A DNA stretch of 64,000 nt from Streptomyces sp. Edi2 (GTDB taxonomy: Bacteria > Actinomycetota > Actinomycetes > Streptomycetales > Streptomycetaceae), in the NCBI RefSeq assembly GCF_040253635.1, contig NZ_JBEJGX010000003.1, forward strand, positions 1,612,001 through 1,676,000, in the 5' to 3' direction. Both the position numbers and the translations under genes were made by a program. Position 1 is the first letter of the stretch; each line of letters opens with the position of its first letter. This document shows, one piece after another, positions 22,393 through 31,035 of the stretch. Under the pieces are notes generated by a model. The model was not told the origin of the DNA. It made no database searches and saw only the letters and a list, made by a program, of their open reading frames with translations.

Positions 22393-23730
22393 TCACAGCG
22401 GAACGCGCAGCACCTCGTCGATGAGATCGGCAGCCTCGTCCGTCGCGGAGCTCCCGGTCTCCGCCAGATGCTCGCGCACCGCCCGCAGCCGGTCCCGCAG
22501 CCGTTGCGACTCCATGCCCCGAGCCTGCTCCGTCATCTGCGCGGCATTGGCCACGGCCCGGTCCGCATCGCCTTGACGCAGCTCGATATGGGTGAGCATG
22601 GCCAGCCGGTGGACCCGGCCGCGGTCGTGTGCGGGGGTGTCGACGGCGGCGTCCGCCTGCTCCCGGGCGGCCCGCAGGTCACCGAGGCTGAGCAGCGCCT
22701 CCGCCACTTGTACGTTCACCAGGCCGGGCTGGACGTAGCCCGTCTCGGCCGGCTCCTGTCCGGGCCGGATACGCTCCGCGGCCGCCTCCGCACGCCGGAT
22801 GCACGACAGCGCGCCCGCGCCGTCGCCGAGCCGTGCGTAGGCCTTGGCCTGCATCGCGTAGAGGTCCGCGGCGAGCGCCGGGGTGATCTGCGGGCCCGCG
22901 GCCCGCAGCGCCGCCTCCGCGAAGGCGACCGCCTGGCGGTACTCCCTCACGAAAAGGGACTGGTTGACCAGCAGCGCGATGACATACGCACCGAGGCCGC
23001 GGTCCCCGCTGGCCTTGGCCAGCCGCAGCGCCTGATGGAAGTAGCGCTGGGCCAGCCCGAGAGCGTCCGAGTCGTACGCACAGATGCCCGCGACCGAGAC
23101 CAGCCCGCCGGTCGCCCGGTGGAGCTGACGCCCCGTCGCATCGCTGTAGCTGCCCCGCAGCAGCGGCGCCGCCTCGGCGTTGAGGAATCCCACGATGCGC
23201 GCTCTGGTAGCGATACCACCCGCCTTCCGGTACATCGTCTCGTAGTGCGTCCGCGCGGCGCGCAGCATCTCGATATCGGCCATACCGACCCGCGTCAGCC
23301 CGTCGCGCGACACATCGGAGTCCTCGGGCGGGTTCTCCCACTCCCATACGGGGATGACCGCGGAGGTGCCGGTGAGCGCGGGGGCGTCGAGGATATGCGG
23401 CCGTTGCTGCTCGTCGGAGCGCCACAGCGCGGTGGCCCGCTCGACGAAACCGGAGAGCGGGGTGCCGGCGGCACGCCCCGCCCCCGGGCCGCTGAGCCCG
23501 ATGTCATCGAGCCCGACCGGCCGGTGCAGCCGTTCGCCGAGGATTTCGCAGATGAGGTCCGGTACCTGCCCGCGCGGCCGCTGGCCCTTCAACCACCGGG
23601 CCACCGCGGTGTGTTCGTACCGCAGTGCCAGGCCACGGCAGCGGCCGAGCCGATTGATGCGCGCGGCGAGGCCGGCATGCGAGATACCGGCCTCGTCGAG
23701 GATCGCGTCGAGCAGGGTGTTGGGCTCCAT
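22393..23730 (-). CDS. NsdA-like transcriptional regulator with TPR-type repeats
   Basis: A 445-residue protein from ATG 23730. The first 75 residues look like a divergent helix-turn-helix (LDEAGISHAGLAARINRLG, then EHTAVARWLKGQRPRGQVPD), a pattern shared by Streptomyces regulators related to NsdA. The rest is helical TPR-like repeats (LAQRYFHQALRLAKASGDRG and LADLYAMQAKAYARLGDGAG). NsdA itself represses antibiotic production and development; whether this paralogue does is inference. Upstream, a 15-bp palindrome (23826-23840) is identical to one at 21373. The following gene on the same strand is the NUDIX hydrolase. Confidence 0.8.
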   Translation of the reverse strand: MEPNTLLDAILDEAGISHAGLAARINRLGRCRGLALRYEHTAVARWLKGQRPRGQVPDLICEILGERLHRPVGLDDIGLSGPGAGRAAGTPLSGFVERATALWRSDEQQRPHILDAPALTGTSAVIPVWEWENPPEDSDVSRDGLTRVGMADIEMLRAARTHYETMYRKAGGIATRARIVGFLNAEAAPLLRGSYSDATGRQLHRATGGLVSVAGICAYDSDALGLAQRYFHQALRLAKASGDRGLGAYVIALLVNQSLFVREYRQAVAFAEAALRAAGPQITPALAADLYAMQAKAYARLGDGAGALSCIRRAEAAAERIRPGQEPAETGYVQPGLVNVQVAEALLSLGDLRAAREQADAAVDTPAHDRGRVHRLAMLTHIELRQGDADRAVANAAQMTEQARGMESQRLRDRLRAVREHLAETGSSATDEAADLIDEVLRVPL

Positions 23731-23825
23731 ACCGGCCTCCCGGTGAGCCGGGCCCGCCCACGGACCATCAGCTCATGGCCTTGTCGACTTCACCACTGTG
23801 TCAGTCGAGCGTAGTAAAGCGCCCC

Positions 23826-23840
23826 TCACACGGGGTGTGA
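23826..23840. promoter_or_regulatory. TCACACGGGGTGTGA palindrome upstream of the TPR regulator
   Basis: An exact copy of the palindrome at 21373-21387, about 95 bp before the start of the TPR regulator gene (23730, reverse strand). The position suits an operator for autoregulation or for a shared regulator. Confidence 0.5.
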
Positions 23841-23913
23841 AGGGTGCCGGTCGCGGTGAAGGATGCCGGACGCCGGGGACAGGTGCCGGACGCGGGAGAA
23901 GGTGCCGGGAGAC

Positions 23914-24507
23914 TCAACTCGGCGCGCAGCCGCGCAACATGTACGTGATGACCGCATCGAGGCCGGCGTCGACCTCCTCGGCCGAGAGCACCCCGCTCAC
24001 CGCGAAGCTGGCGAAGCCGTGCAGGGTGGTGAACACCGGCATCCCGATGTCGTCGACGGGCCCCTCCCGCACCTCACCGCTGCGCTGCCCCTCCGCGACC
24101 AGCTCCACCGCCGTCGCCCCCAGCCGCTGGCCGGCCGTGATCAGCGCCTCGGACGCCGCCGGGTCGTGCTTGACCGCGTACATGAGGTCGAGCAGCTCGG
24201 CATTGGCGACGGCGAAGTCCACATAGGCGCGGACGAGTCCGCCGAGCCGGTCGGCGAAGGCCTCGCCCGCCGCCGCCAGGGACGCGGCCAGCGCCTCGTC
24301 CAGCCGGTCGAATCCGGCCAGCGCCAGCGCGTCGAGCAGCGCCTGCTTGTCCTTGAAGTGCCGGCTCGGCGCGGCGTGGCTGACGCCGAGGTCGCGGGCC
24401 AGCTCCCGCAGGGACAGGGCGCCCGGCCCCTTCTCGCGGAGCGTCTGCTCGGCGCGGGTGAGCAGCGCGGCGCGCAGGTCTCCGTGGTGGTAACGACGAG
24501 TCTGCAT
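23914..24507 (-). CDS. TetR-family transcriptional regulator
   Basis: A 197-residue protein from ATG 24507 (MQTRRYHHGDLRAALLTRAE); an alternative ATG lies nine bases upstream. The HTH is typical: LSLRELARDLGVSHAAPSRH followed by FKDKQALLDALA. The C-terminal ligand domain includes AYVDFAVANAELLDLMYAVK and a WHG-type GFASFAVSGVL. The subgroup resembles regulators with a TetR_C_33/WHG domain. It is divergent from an SDR gene at 24590, and a 17-bp palindrome between them is the obvious operator. It probably represses itself and the SDR until an unknown ligand binds. Confidence 0.9.
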   Translation of the reverse strand: MQTRRYHHGDLRAALLTRAEQTLREKGPGALSLRELARDLGVSHAAPSRHFKDKQALLDALALAGFDRLDEALAASLAAAGEAFADRLGGLVRAYVDFAVANAELLDLMYAVKHDPAASEALITAGQRLGATAVELVAEGQRSGEVREGPVDDIGMPVFTTLHGFASFAVSGVLSAEEVDAGLDAVITYMLRGCAPS

Positions 24508-24537
24508 GACCGCCATCCTATCCCCCGTGTATGCACT

Positions 24538-24583
24538 GGCTACATTGTTGTCATTGACATCATTGTAGGCGTTGCCTACATTG
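24538..24583. promoter_or_regulatory. TetR-type operator between the TetR and SDR genes
   Basis: A perfect palindrome TGTAGGCGTTGCCTACA lies at 24564-24580 (7-bp arms, 3-bp centre), 9 bp before the SDR start. A further half-site GGCTACATTG begins at 24538 and matches GCCTACATTG at 24574. The sequence here is markedly less GC-rich than its surroundings. Confidence 0.7.
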
Positions 24584-24589
24584 ACGCCC

Positions 24590-25528
24590 ATGACTCACAC
24601 CCCGAAGTGGAACGCAGCCGACCTTCCCGACCAGACCGGCCGCACCGCCGTCGTCACCGGCGCCAACAGCGGACTCGGCATCGCCACCGTCGACGCCCTC
24701 GCCCGCGCCGGTGCCCATGTCGTCCTCGCCGTACGCGACACCGCACGCGGCGAGGCCGCCGCCGACACCGTGCGGGGCGCCCGGGGCAGCGTCGAGGTCC
24801 GCCGCCTCGACCTTGCCGACCTCGCCTCCGTACGCGCCTTCGCCGCCGCCTGGCAGGGCCCGGTCGATCTGCTGATCAACAACGCCGGCGTCATGAACAT
24901 CCCGGAGTCCCGGACCAAGGACGGCTTCGAGATGCAGTTCGGCACCAATCACCTCGGCCACTTCGCGCTGACCAACCTGCTGCTGCCCTACGTCACCGAC
25001 CGCGTGGTGACCGTGGCCTCCGGCGCCCACCGGATGCCCGGGACCCGCATCCACTTCGACAACCTCAACCTGGCCGGCGCCTACCGCCCCATCACCGCCT
25101 ACAGCCAGTCCAAGCTGGCCAATCTGCTGTTCACCCTGGAGCTCCAGCGCCGTCTCGCCGCCGCGGGATCGCCGGTGCGCGCCCTCGCCGCGCACCCGGG
25201 CTGGGCCGCCACCAACCTCCAGGGCGCCGACGCCAGCGCGCTGCGGCGCGCGGTGATGCGGGTGGGCAACCGCGTGGTCGCCCAGGACAACAAGGCCGGT
25301 GCGCTCCCCACGCTCTACGCCGCCACCCAGGACCTGCCCGGTGCCTCCTACCTCGGCCCCGACGGCCTCGGCGAGATGCGCGGCGCACCGACGATGGCCG
25401 GCAGGACCGCCGCGGCCAGCGACCCGGCGAGCGCCCGGCGGCTGTGGCAGGCGTCCGAGGAACTGACCGGCGCCACCTTCCCCTCCTCCCTCGGCGGGGA
25501 GGTCACCGCGCAAACCGCTCGCCGGTAG
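24590..25528 (+). CDS. SDR-family oxidoreductase (retinol dehydrogenase-like)
   Basis: A 312-residue protein from ATG 24590. It has the cofactor motif TAVVTGANSGLGIATVDALA, the DLA-type acidic turn (VRRLDLADLASVRAFAAAWQ), NNAGVMNIPE, the catalytic strand VVTVASGAH and ITAYSQSKLANLL with Tyr and Lys. The NTNHLGHFALTNLLLP segment places it with retinol-dehydrogenase/WW-oxidoreductase-like SDRs, which reduce aldehydes or ketones. It is controlled by the divergent TetR gene, judging from the palindrome at 24564. Its C-terminus overlaps the tail of the convergent phosphatase gene by 26 bp. Confidence 0.92.
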   Translation: MTHTPKWNAADLPDQTGRTAVVTGANSGLGIATVDALARAGAHVVLAVRDTARGEAAADTVRGARGSVEVRRLDLADLASVRAFAAAWQGPVDLLINNAGVMNIPESRTKDGFEMQFGTNHLGHFALTNLLLPYVTDRVVTVASGAHRMPGTRIHFDNLNLAGAYRPITAYSQSKLANLLFTLELQRRLAAAGSPVRALAAHPGWAATNLQGADASALRRAVMRVGNRVVAQDNKAGALPTLYAATQDLPGASYLGPDGLGEMRGAPTMAGRTAAASDPASARRLWQASEELTGATFPSSLGGEVTAQTARR

Positions 25529-26723
25529 GCGGGCTGCCGGCCCTCGCCGCCGGCACCCGCACCCGGTCGTTGCTCAGCATCACCAGCGCCACGTCATCGG
25601 TGAGGCGCCCGTCCGCATGCCGCAGCAGCGCCTCCCGCACCTCCCCGACCACCCCCGCCGGCGAGGGTCCGCACGGCGCCGCGGCGGCCTCGACGCTGCT
25701 GCGTAACTCCTGGGCCAGCGGGAAGAACTCCCCTGCCGCGTCCCGGGCGTCGGCTGCCCCGTCGGTGTGCAGGAACAGCCCCTCCCCAGGCCGCAGTTGC
25801 CCGCACCGCACCGCGGACAGCTCCTCGGGCAGCGGGAACAGTCCCAGCGGCGGCATCGGCTCGGCCGGCGCGATCGGGGCGACCGCCCGGCCGGCGACCC
25901 GGTACGGCCAGGGATGCCCGCAGTTCAGCGCCGTGACGGACCCGTCCCGCGCCACCTCCAGAAGCAGCAGGGTCACGAACTCCTCGGCGAACGCACTCAC
26001 CGGGCCCGCGTCACCGACCGCCGGCCGCTCCATCAGCGCCCGCTCCCGCAGATGCCGCTGGTGCGACCGCTCCAACCGCCGTAGTACCTCGCCCAGTTCG
26101 GGTTCGTCGTGCGCCACCTCGCGGAAGCTGCCGAGCATCGCGGCGACCGTGCCGATGGCCTCCAGACCGTGCCCGCGCACATCCCCGATCACCGCCCGCA
26201 CGCCGTGCCGGGTCCCTACGACCTCGTACAGATCCCCGCCGACCATGGCCCCCTCGCTCGCGGAGAGGTGGCCGGCCGCCAACAGCACCCCGTCGACCCG
26301 CCGGGGCAGCGGCCGCAGCACCACCCGCTGCGCGGCGACGGCGACCTCGCGGGTGCGCTCCAGCTCCCGCACCAGCCGCAGCCGCCGCCCGGCCGTCAGA
26401 TAGCTGGCGCCGATCACCGCGAGGATGGCACCGCAGGTCATCATGCGCGTGCCCACCCCGGTCCCGGGCTCCACCGCACCGAAGGGCACCAGCGCGATCA
26501 GCGCGCACACCCCGCCGAGCAGCACACACCGGCGGCGGCCGGTACCCGCACAGGCGATGGCCGGTGCGGCGGCGAGCAGCTGCAGCGGTTGGCCGCTGGT
26601 CGGACGGCACAGCTCCCAGGCCACCACGCCGAGCACCCACAGGCCGGGCAGAACGAACACGAAGGCGCGCCGGACGGCTGCCGCTCCGGCGCCGCCTCCG
26701 CCCGTCGCCCAGGTTCGGATCAT
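25503..26723 (-). CDS. PP2C-type SpoIIE phosphatase with N-terminal membrane helices
   Basis: A 406-residue protein from ATG 26723. The N-terminal 120 residues hold about four hydrophobic helices (FVFVLPGLWVLGVVAWELC, MTCGAILAVIGASYL), followed by a short basic linker and a SpoIIE/PP2C catalytic domain. Metal-binding positions appear in GAMVGGDLYEVVGTRHGV, VIGDVRGHGLEAIGTVAAML and RLTDDVALVMLSN near the end. Such enzymes dephosphorylate anti-anti-sigma or similar regulators. No HATPase kinase or STAS partner is adjacent, so the target is unknown. The 3' end overlaps the convergent SDR gene by 26 bp. Confidence 0.9.
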   Translation of the reverse strand: MIRTWATGGGGAGAAAVRRAFVFVLPGLWVLGVVAWELCRPTSGQPLQLLAAAPAIACAGTGRRRCVLLGGVCALIALVPFGAVEPGTGVGTRMMTCGAILAVIGASYLTAGRRLRLVRELERTREVAVAAQRVVLRPLPRRVDGVLLAAGHLSASEGAMVGGDLYEVVGTRHGVRAVIGDVRGHGLEAIGTVAAMLGSFREVAHDEPELGEVLRRLERSHQRHLRERALMERPAVGDAGPVSAFAEEFVTLLLLEVARDGSVTALNCGHPWPYRVAGRAVAPIAPAEPMPPLGLFPLPEELSAVRCGQLRPGEGLFLHTDGAADARDAAGEFFPLAQELRSSVEAAAAPCGPSPAGVVGEVREALLRHADGRLTDDVALVMLSNDRVRVPAARAGSPPTGERFAR

Positions 26724-27061
26724 GCCGATGGTCCCCCTAGCCGGTCCGGTGGTCCCCCGGGGGTCTCGTCGCACTCCCCAGCAGGCGTTGAGCGGCCCGG
26801 CCGGGCCCACCGCCGCGCTCACACGGGCCGCCGCAACCGGGTCGATTCTTGCGACGTTCCGTATCCGTCCGACGACAACCCGTACATCCGTCACCCGATC
26901 GAGTGATGGTGTCCGGATCCGATCGCCTCCCGCGGTCAGCGGGACGCCCACGGCGAACCACAACGCACCACAGCCTCAGCGCCTCCGGCCCGCCCCGGCG
27001 CCCCCACACAGCCCTCTCGGACCCGCCCGTCGCAGACCCCACTTCGCACACCGCACACGAC
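26724..27061. other. Intergenic region upstream of the SpoIIE phosphatase; no gene recognised
   Basis: About 340 bp between the phosphatase start and the terminator of the pheST operon. It must hold the promoter of the phosphatase gene. No frame within it resembles a protein family. Confidence 0.5.
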
Positions 27062-27094
27062 GAGGGCGCGGACGGTCTCACCGTCCGCGCCCTC
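27062..27094 (-). terminator. pheST operon terminator, 15-bp perfect stem
   Basis: GAGGGCGCGGACGGT pairs exactly with ACCGTCCGCGCCCTC around a CTC loop, 38 bp after the pheT stop codon. It is the end of the pheS-pheT transcript. Confidence 0.88.
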
Positions 27095-27131
27095 AGCCCT
27101 CAGCGCACGCCGTCGTGTGGCAGGCCCACGC

Positions 27132-29657
27132 TCAGCCGCGCAGCACCGCGCCCGTCCGCTCCACGGCCGCCGCGACCGCCGCGTCACGGGCCGTCGAGGC
27201 CTCCTCCGCGGTCAGCGTCCGGTCGGCGGCACGGAAGCGCAGCGCATACGCCAGCGACTTCTTGCCCGCGCCGACCTGCTCACCGGTGAAGACGTCGAAC
27301 AGCCGCAGCGATTCGAGCAGTTCACCCGCGCCGTCGCGCAGCGCGTCCTCCACCTGCGCGGCCGGGACCGCCTCGTCGACCACGAGGGCGACGTCCTGGG
27401 TCGCGACCGGGAAGGCCGAGATCTTCGGCGCGCGCAGCGGGCCTGCCCCGGCCCGCTCCAGGCGGTCCAGGTCGATCTCCATCGCGCAGCTGCGCTCGGG
27501 CAGGGCCAGCGCCTTGATGACCCGCGGGTGCAGCTCACCGGCGTTGCCGACCAGGATCTCCTCGCCGTCGGCGACGGCGAGCAGCGCCGCGCAGCGGCCC
27601 GGGTGGAACGGAGCGTGCTGGTCCTGACGGACGATCAGCTCCACACCGGCCTCCCGTGCGACGGTCCGGCCCGCCTCGATGGCGTCCGCCCAGATCGCGG
27701 GGCGTGCGCCGCCCCACCAGCCGGCTTGCTCACGGCCCCCGGCGAGCACCACGGCGGCGCGCCGCGGCTGCTGCGGGAGGGAGGCGTCCAGCGAGGCGAT
27801 CTCGTCGTCGGTCGGCCGGCGGTCGACGACCAGCCGGGAGGCCGGCTGCTCGTCACCGGTCGCCCGGAAGACCGGCCCGGTCTCGAAGAGCGCCAGATCG
27901 TGCGTACCCCGGCCGTAGTTGCGGCGCAGCGCGTTCAGCAGCCCCGGGATCAGGGTCGTGCGGAGGTCGGGCTCCTCGTCGGAGAGCGGGTTGACGAGGG
28001 TGACGGCCGCGCGGCGCGGGTCGTCGGGCTCGATGCCGAGCTGGTCGAGGATCGCCGAGCCGGTGAACGGGTAGTTCAGCGCCTCGACGTAGCCGGCGCC
28101 GGCCAGCGCCCGGCCGACCCTGCGGTGCAGCCGCTGACGCTCGGTCAGCCCCCGGCCGGCCGGCGGCTTCGGGAGGGTGGAGGGCAGGTTCTCGTAGCCC
28201 TCCAGCCGGATGACCTCTTCGGCCAGGTCGTTGGGCTCGCTGAGGTCAGGACGCCAGGACGGCACGGTCACGACCAGCTCGTCCTGGCCGTAGGCGTCGC
28301 AGCCGACCTGCTGGAGGCGGCGGACGACGGTCTCCCGGCCGTAGGCGACACCGGCGACCTTGTCCGGGTGGTCGGCGGAGAGGGTGATCGTGCGCGGCCC
28401 GCGGGGGGTGACGACCTCGGTGACGCCCTCCCCGGCGGTGCCGCCCGCGAGCAGCACCAGCAGATCGACGGTGCGCTGCGCCGCGGCGGACGCGGCCTCC
28501 GGGTCCACCCCGCGCTCGAAGCGCTTGGCGGCCTCCGAGGACAGCTTGTGGCGGCGGGCCGTACGGGCGATGGAGAGCGCGTCGAAGTGCGCGGCCTCGA
28601 TCACGACGTCGGTGGTGCCGCGCTGCTCGCCGGTCTCCGGGTCGGTGACCCCGCCCGCGATCTCGGTGTTGGCGCCGCCCATGACACCCGCGAGGCCGAT
28701 GGGGCCGCGGTTGTCGGTGATGACCAGGTCCGCGGCGTCCAGCACCCGCTTGGTGCCGTCCAGGGTGGTCAGCTTCTCACCCGCGGTCGCCCGGCGGACG
28801 CCGATCGGACCGTCCACGCTGGTGCGGTCGTAGGCGTGCAGCGGCTGGCCGAGCTCCAGCATCACGTAGTTGGTGATGTCGACGGCCAGCGAGACCGGAC
28901 GCATCCCGGCCTTCTGCAGCCGGCGCTGCAGCCAGAGCGGGGAGCGCGCCTCGGGGTTCAGACCGCTGACCGTACGGGCCGTGAAGCGGTCGCAGCCGAG
29001 GGGGTCGGAGACCTGGACCGGGTAGCCGGCGGAGTTCGGCGGCGGCACGTCCAGCAGCGCCGGGTCGCGCAGCGGCAGCCCGTACGCGGTGGCTGTCTCG
29101 CGGGCCACCCCGCGCATCGACAGGCAGTAGCCGCGGTCCGGGGTGACGGCGATGTCCAGCACCTCGTCGACGAGCTCCAGCAGCTCGATCGCGTCGGTGC
29201 CCACCTCGTACTCCGGCGGCAGCACGATGATGCCGTGCGTGCCGTCGTCGCCCATGCCCAGCTCGTCGCCGGAGCAGATCATGCCGTGCGAGGTCTTGCC
29301 GTACGTCTTGCGCGCGGCGATCTTGAAGTCGCCGGGCAGCACGGCGCCGGGGAGGACCACCACGACCTTGTCGCCGACGGCGAAGTTCCGCGCGCCGCAG
29401 ACGATTTCCTGGGGCTCGCCGGTGCCGTTGGCCTGGCCGACGTCCACCGTACAGAAGCGGATCGGCTTCTTGAAGCCCTCCAGCTCCTCGATGGTCAGCA
29501 CCTGGCCGACGACGAGCGGGCCCTTGAGGCCCTCGCCGAGGCGCTCGACGGTCTCGACCTCCAGGCCGACGGCGATGAGCTTGGCCTGTACGTCACGGCC
29601 GGTCTCCGTCGCCGGCAGGTCGACGTACTCCCGCAGCCAAGAAAGCGGGACCCGCAT
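27132..29657 (-). CDS. pheT: Phenylalanyl-tRNA synthetase beta subunit
   Basis: An 841-residue protein from ATG 29657, full length for bacterial PheT. In order: the N-terminal domain [20 protein letters not shown], an OB-fold/EMAP-like tRNA-binding domain (residues about 40-155, [20 protein letters not shown]), the B3/4 editing domain (about 200-400, with [20 protein letters not shown]), B5, the catalytic-like domain and the C-terminal anticodon-binding FDX-ACB domain ([20 protein letters not shown]). It pairs with PheS to charge tRNA-Phe. The start overlaps the pheS stop by one base (TGATG), a translational coupling arrangement. It ends at a strong terminator at 27062. Confidence 0.97.
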   Translation of the reverse strand: MRVPLSWLREYVDLPATETGRDVQAKLIAVGLEVETVERLGEGLKGPLVVGQVLTIEELEGFKKPIRFCTVDVGQANGTGEPQEIVCGARNFAVGDKVVVVLPGAVLPGDFKIAARKTYGKTSHGMICSGDELGMGDDGTHGIIVLPPEYEVGTDAIELLELVDEVLDIAVTPDRGYCLSMRGVARETATAYGLPLRDPALLDVPPPNSAGYPVQVSDPLGCDRFTARTVSGLNPEARSPLWLQRRLQKAGMRPVSLAVDITNYVMLELGQPLHAYDRTSVDGPIGVRRATAGEKLTTLDGTKRVLDAADLVITDNRGPIGLAGVMGGANTEIAGGVTDPETGEQRGTTDVVIEAAHFDALSIARTARRHKLSSEAAKRFERGVDPEAASAAAQRTVDLLVLLAGGTAGEGVTEVVTPRGPRTITLSADHPDKVAGVAYGRETVVRRLQQVGCDAYGQDELVVTVPSWRPDLSEPNDLAEEVIRLEGYENLPSTLPKPPAGRGLTERQRLHRRVGRALAGAGYVEALNYPFTGSAILDQLGIEPDDPRRAAVTLVNPLSDEEPDLRTTLIPGLLNALRRNYGRGTHDLALFETGPVFRATGDEQPASRLVVDRRPTDDEIASLDASLPQQPRRAAVVLAGGREQAGWWGGARPAIWADAIEAGRTVAREAGVELIVRQDQHAPFHPGRCAALLAVADGEEILVGNAGELHPRVIKALALPERSCAMEIDLDRLERAGAGPLRAPKISAFPVATQDVALVVDEAVPAAQVEDALRDGAGELLESLRLFDVFTGEQVGAGKKSLAYALRFRAADRTLTAEEASTARDAAVAAAVERTGAVLRG

Positions 29658-30808
29658 CAGATCTCCATCCCGAACGGCCGGGTGAACCGGACGTCGCCTT
29701 CGAACATGTCACGCATGTCTTCCACGTTGTGCCGGAACATCAGCATCCGGTCGATGCCGAACCCGAAGGCGAAGCCGCTGTACTTCTCCGGGTCGACGCC
29801 ACAGGCGATGAGCACCTTGGGGTTGACCATTCCGCAGCCGCCGAGCTCGATCCAGCCCTCGCTGGAGCAGGTGCGGCAGGGACGGTCGGGGTTGCCCACG
29901 GACTCGCCACGGCAGACGTAGCAGACCATGTCCATCTCGGCGGACGGCTCGGTGAACGGGAAGTAGTTCGGCCGCAGCCGGGTCTTCATGTCCGGGCCGA
30001 ACAGCGCCCTGACCATGTGGTCGAGGGTGCCCTTGAGGTCGGCCATGGTCAGGCCCTCGTCCACGGCCAGCAGCTCGATCTGGTGGAAGACCGGGGAGTG
30101 CGTGGCGTCCAGCTCGTCGGTGCGGTAGACCCGCCCCGGGCAGACGACGTAGACCGGCGGCTCGCGGTCGACGAGCGTACGGGCCTGGACCGGCGAGGTG
30201 TGGGTGCGCAGCACGACGCCGCTCTCGTCGCCCTCGGTGCTTCCCCCGGACTCCGTCCGGGAGGTGCCCCCACCCTGGACGAAGAAGGTGTCCTGCATCT
30301 GGCGCGCCGGGTGGTCGGGCACGAAGTTCAGGGCGTCGAAGTTGAACCACTCCGCCTCGACCTCGGGGCCCTCGGCGACCTCGTAGCCCATCGCCACGAA
30401 GACGTCCGCGACCCGCTCCATGAAGGTGGTCAGCGGGTGCCGGGCGCCGGCCGGGGTGCGGTCGTAGGGCAGCGTGACATCCACCGCCTCCTCGACCAGC
30501 ACGCGGGCGTCGCGCTCCGCCTCCAGCTCCTCCTGGCGGACCTTGAGCGCCTGGTTGACCCGGCCGCGGGCCTGGCCGACGCGCTTGCCGGCGTCCGCCT
30601 TGGCGTGCGGGGGCAGGGCGCCGATCTCACGGTTGGCGAGCGCGAGCGGCGAGCGGTCGCCGGTGTGCGCGACCTTCACCTCACGCAGCGCCTCCAGGTC
30701 GCCCGCGGCGGCGATGGCGGCCAGCGCCTCGTCCAGCCGTGTGGCGATCGCTTCCGGTTTCAGGGCTTCGACCTCGACAGGGTCGTACGACTTATTGGGT
30801 GCGGACAT
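29657..30808 (-). CDS. pheS: Phenylalanyl-tRNA synthetase alpha subunit with palindromic insertion
   Basis: A 383-residue protein from ATG 30808 ([20 protein letters not shown]). After an N-terminal coiled coil, the class II catalytic domain is complete: motif 1 near [20 protein letters not shown], motif 2 ([21 protein letters not shown] region), and motif 3 at the end ([20 protein letters not shown]). A 12-residue stretch, [12 protein letters not shown], interrupts the segment between QDTFFVQ and [18 protein letters not shown]; it is encoded by a Gly/Ser-type palindromic DNA element (30239-30274). The insert lies in a loop before motif 2, so activity may be retained. It is first in the pheS-pheT operon. 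Confidence 0.96.
   Translation of the reverse strand: MSAPNKSYDPVEVEALKPEAIATRLDEALAAIAAAGDLEALREVKVAHTGDRSPLALANREIGALPPHAKADAGKRVGQARGRVNQALKVRQEELEAERDARVLVEEAVDVTLPYDRTPAGARHPLTTFMERVADVFVAMGYEVAEGPEVEAEWFNFDALNFVPDHPARQMQDTFFVQGGGTSRTESGGSTEGDESGVVLRTHTSPVQARTLVDREPPVYVVCPGRVYRTDELDATHSPVFHQIELLAVDEGLTMADLKGTLDHMVRALFGPDMKTRLRPNYFPFTEPSAEMDMVCYVCRGESVGNPDRPCRTCSSEGWIELGGCGMVNPKVLIACGVDPEKYSGFAFGFGIDRMLMFRHNVEDMRDMFEGDVRFTRPFGMEI
30239..30274 (-). repeat. 36-bp palindromic element inserted in frame in pheS
   Basis: The core CCCGGACTCCGTCCGGG has 7-bp arms, and outer runs of CCCCC and GGTGCCCCC extend it. Its 12 codons read as Gly/Ser/Thr-rich protein without stop codons. Similar short palindromes are, as I recall, very frequent between genes in Streptomyces; an in-frame copy inside an essential gene is less usual. 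Confidence 0.7.
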
Positions 30809-31035
30809 CTCTTCCCGTGCTTCCGGTGGACTGGCTTGGCTTGGCTCGCGTCGCCTCGGCTGTTCGATCACAAACTTCGCTCACAAACGTCGATGACGAA
30901 CGTCGATCACGAACGTGGGATACCGAGCCCGCGTGTGCCCGCGATGCCTGTGCGCCAAAGGTGCCAAAGGTCAAGTCTAAGGGGGACGGGCCACGCGGCA
31001 GGCCCGAGCCCCTGCGGGGCGCCCGCCGCGTCCTG
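30809..31035 (-). promoter_or_regulatory. pheST promoter region with a 13-bp tandem repeat
   Basis: The 227 bp before pheS contain four 13-bp units in tandem (30865-30916): CGATCACAAACTT, CGCTCACAAACGT, CGATGACGAACGT and CGATCACGAACGT. Further upstream on the reverse strand is TTGACC (30969-30974), a possible -35 box, though no good -10 box follows at the usual spacing. I saw no T-box or Phe-rich leader peptide. Confidence 0.5.

Noticed and set aside
27117..29921. Very long open frame opposite pheT
   Set aside because: It is the mirror of GC-biased codons in pheT; it has no family resemblance, and pheT on the other strand is certain.
30809..31035. T-box or Phe leader peptide upstream of pheS
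   Set aside because: No T-box core sequence and no short reading frame rich in Phe codons were seen.
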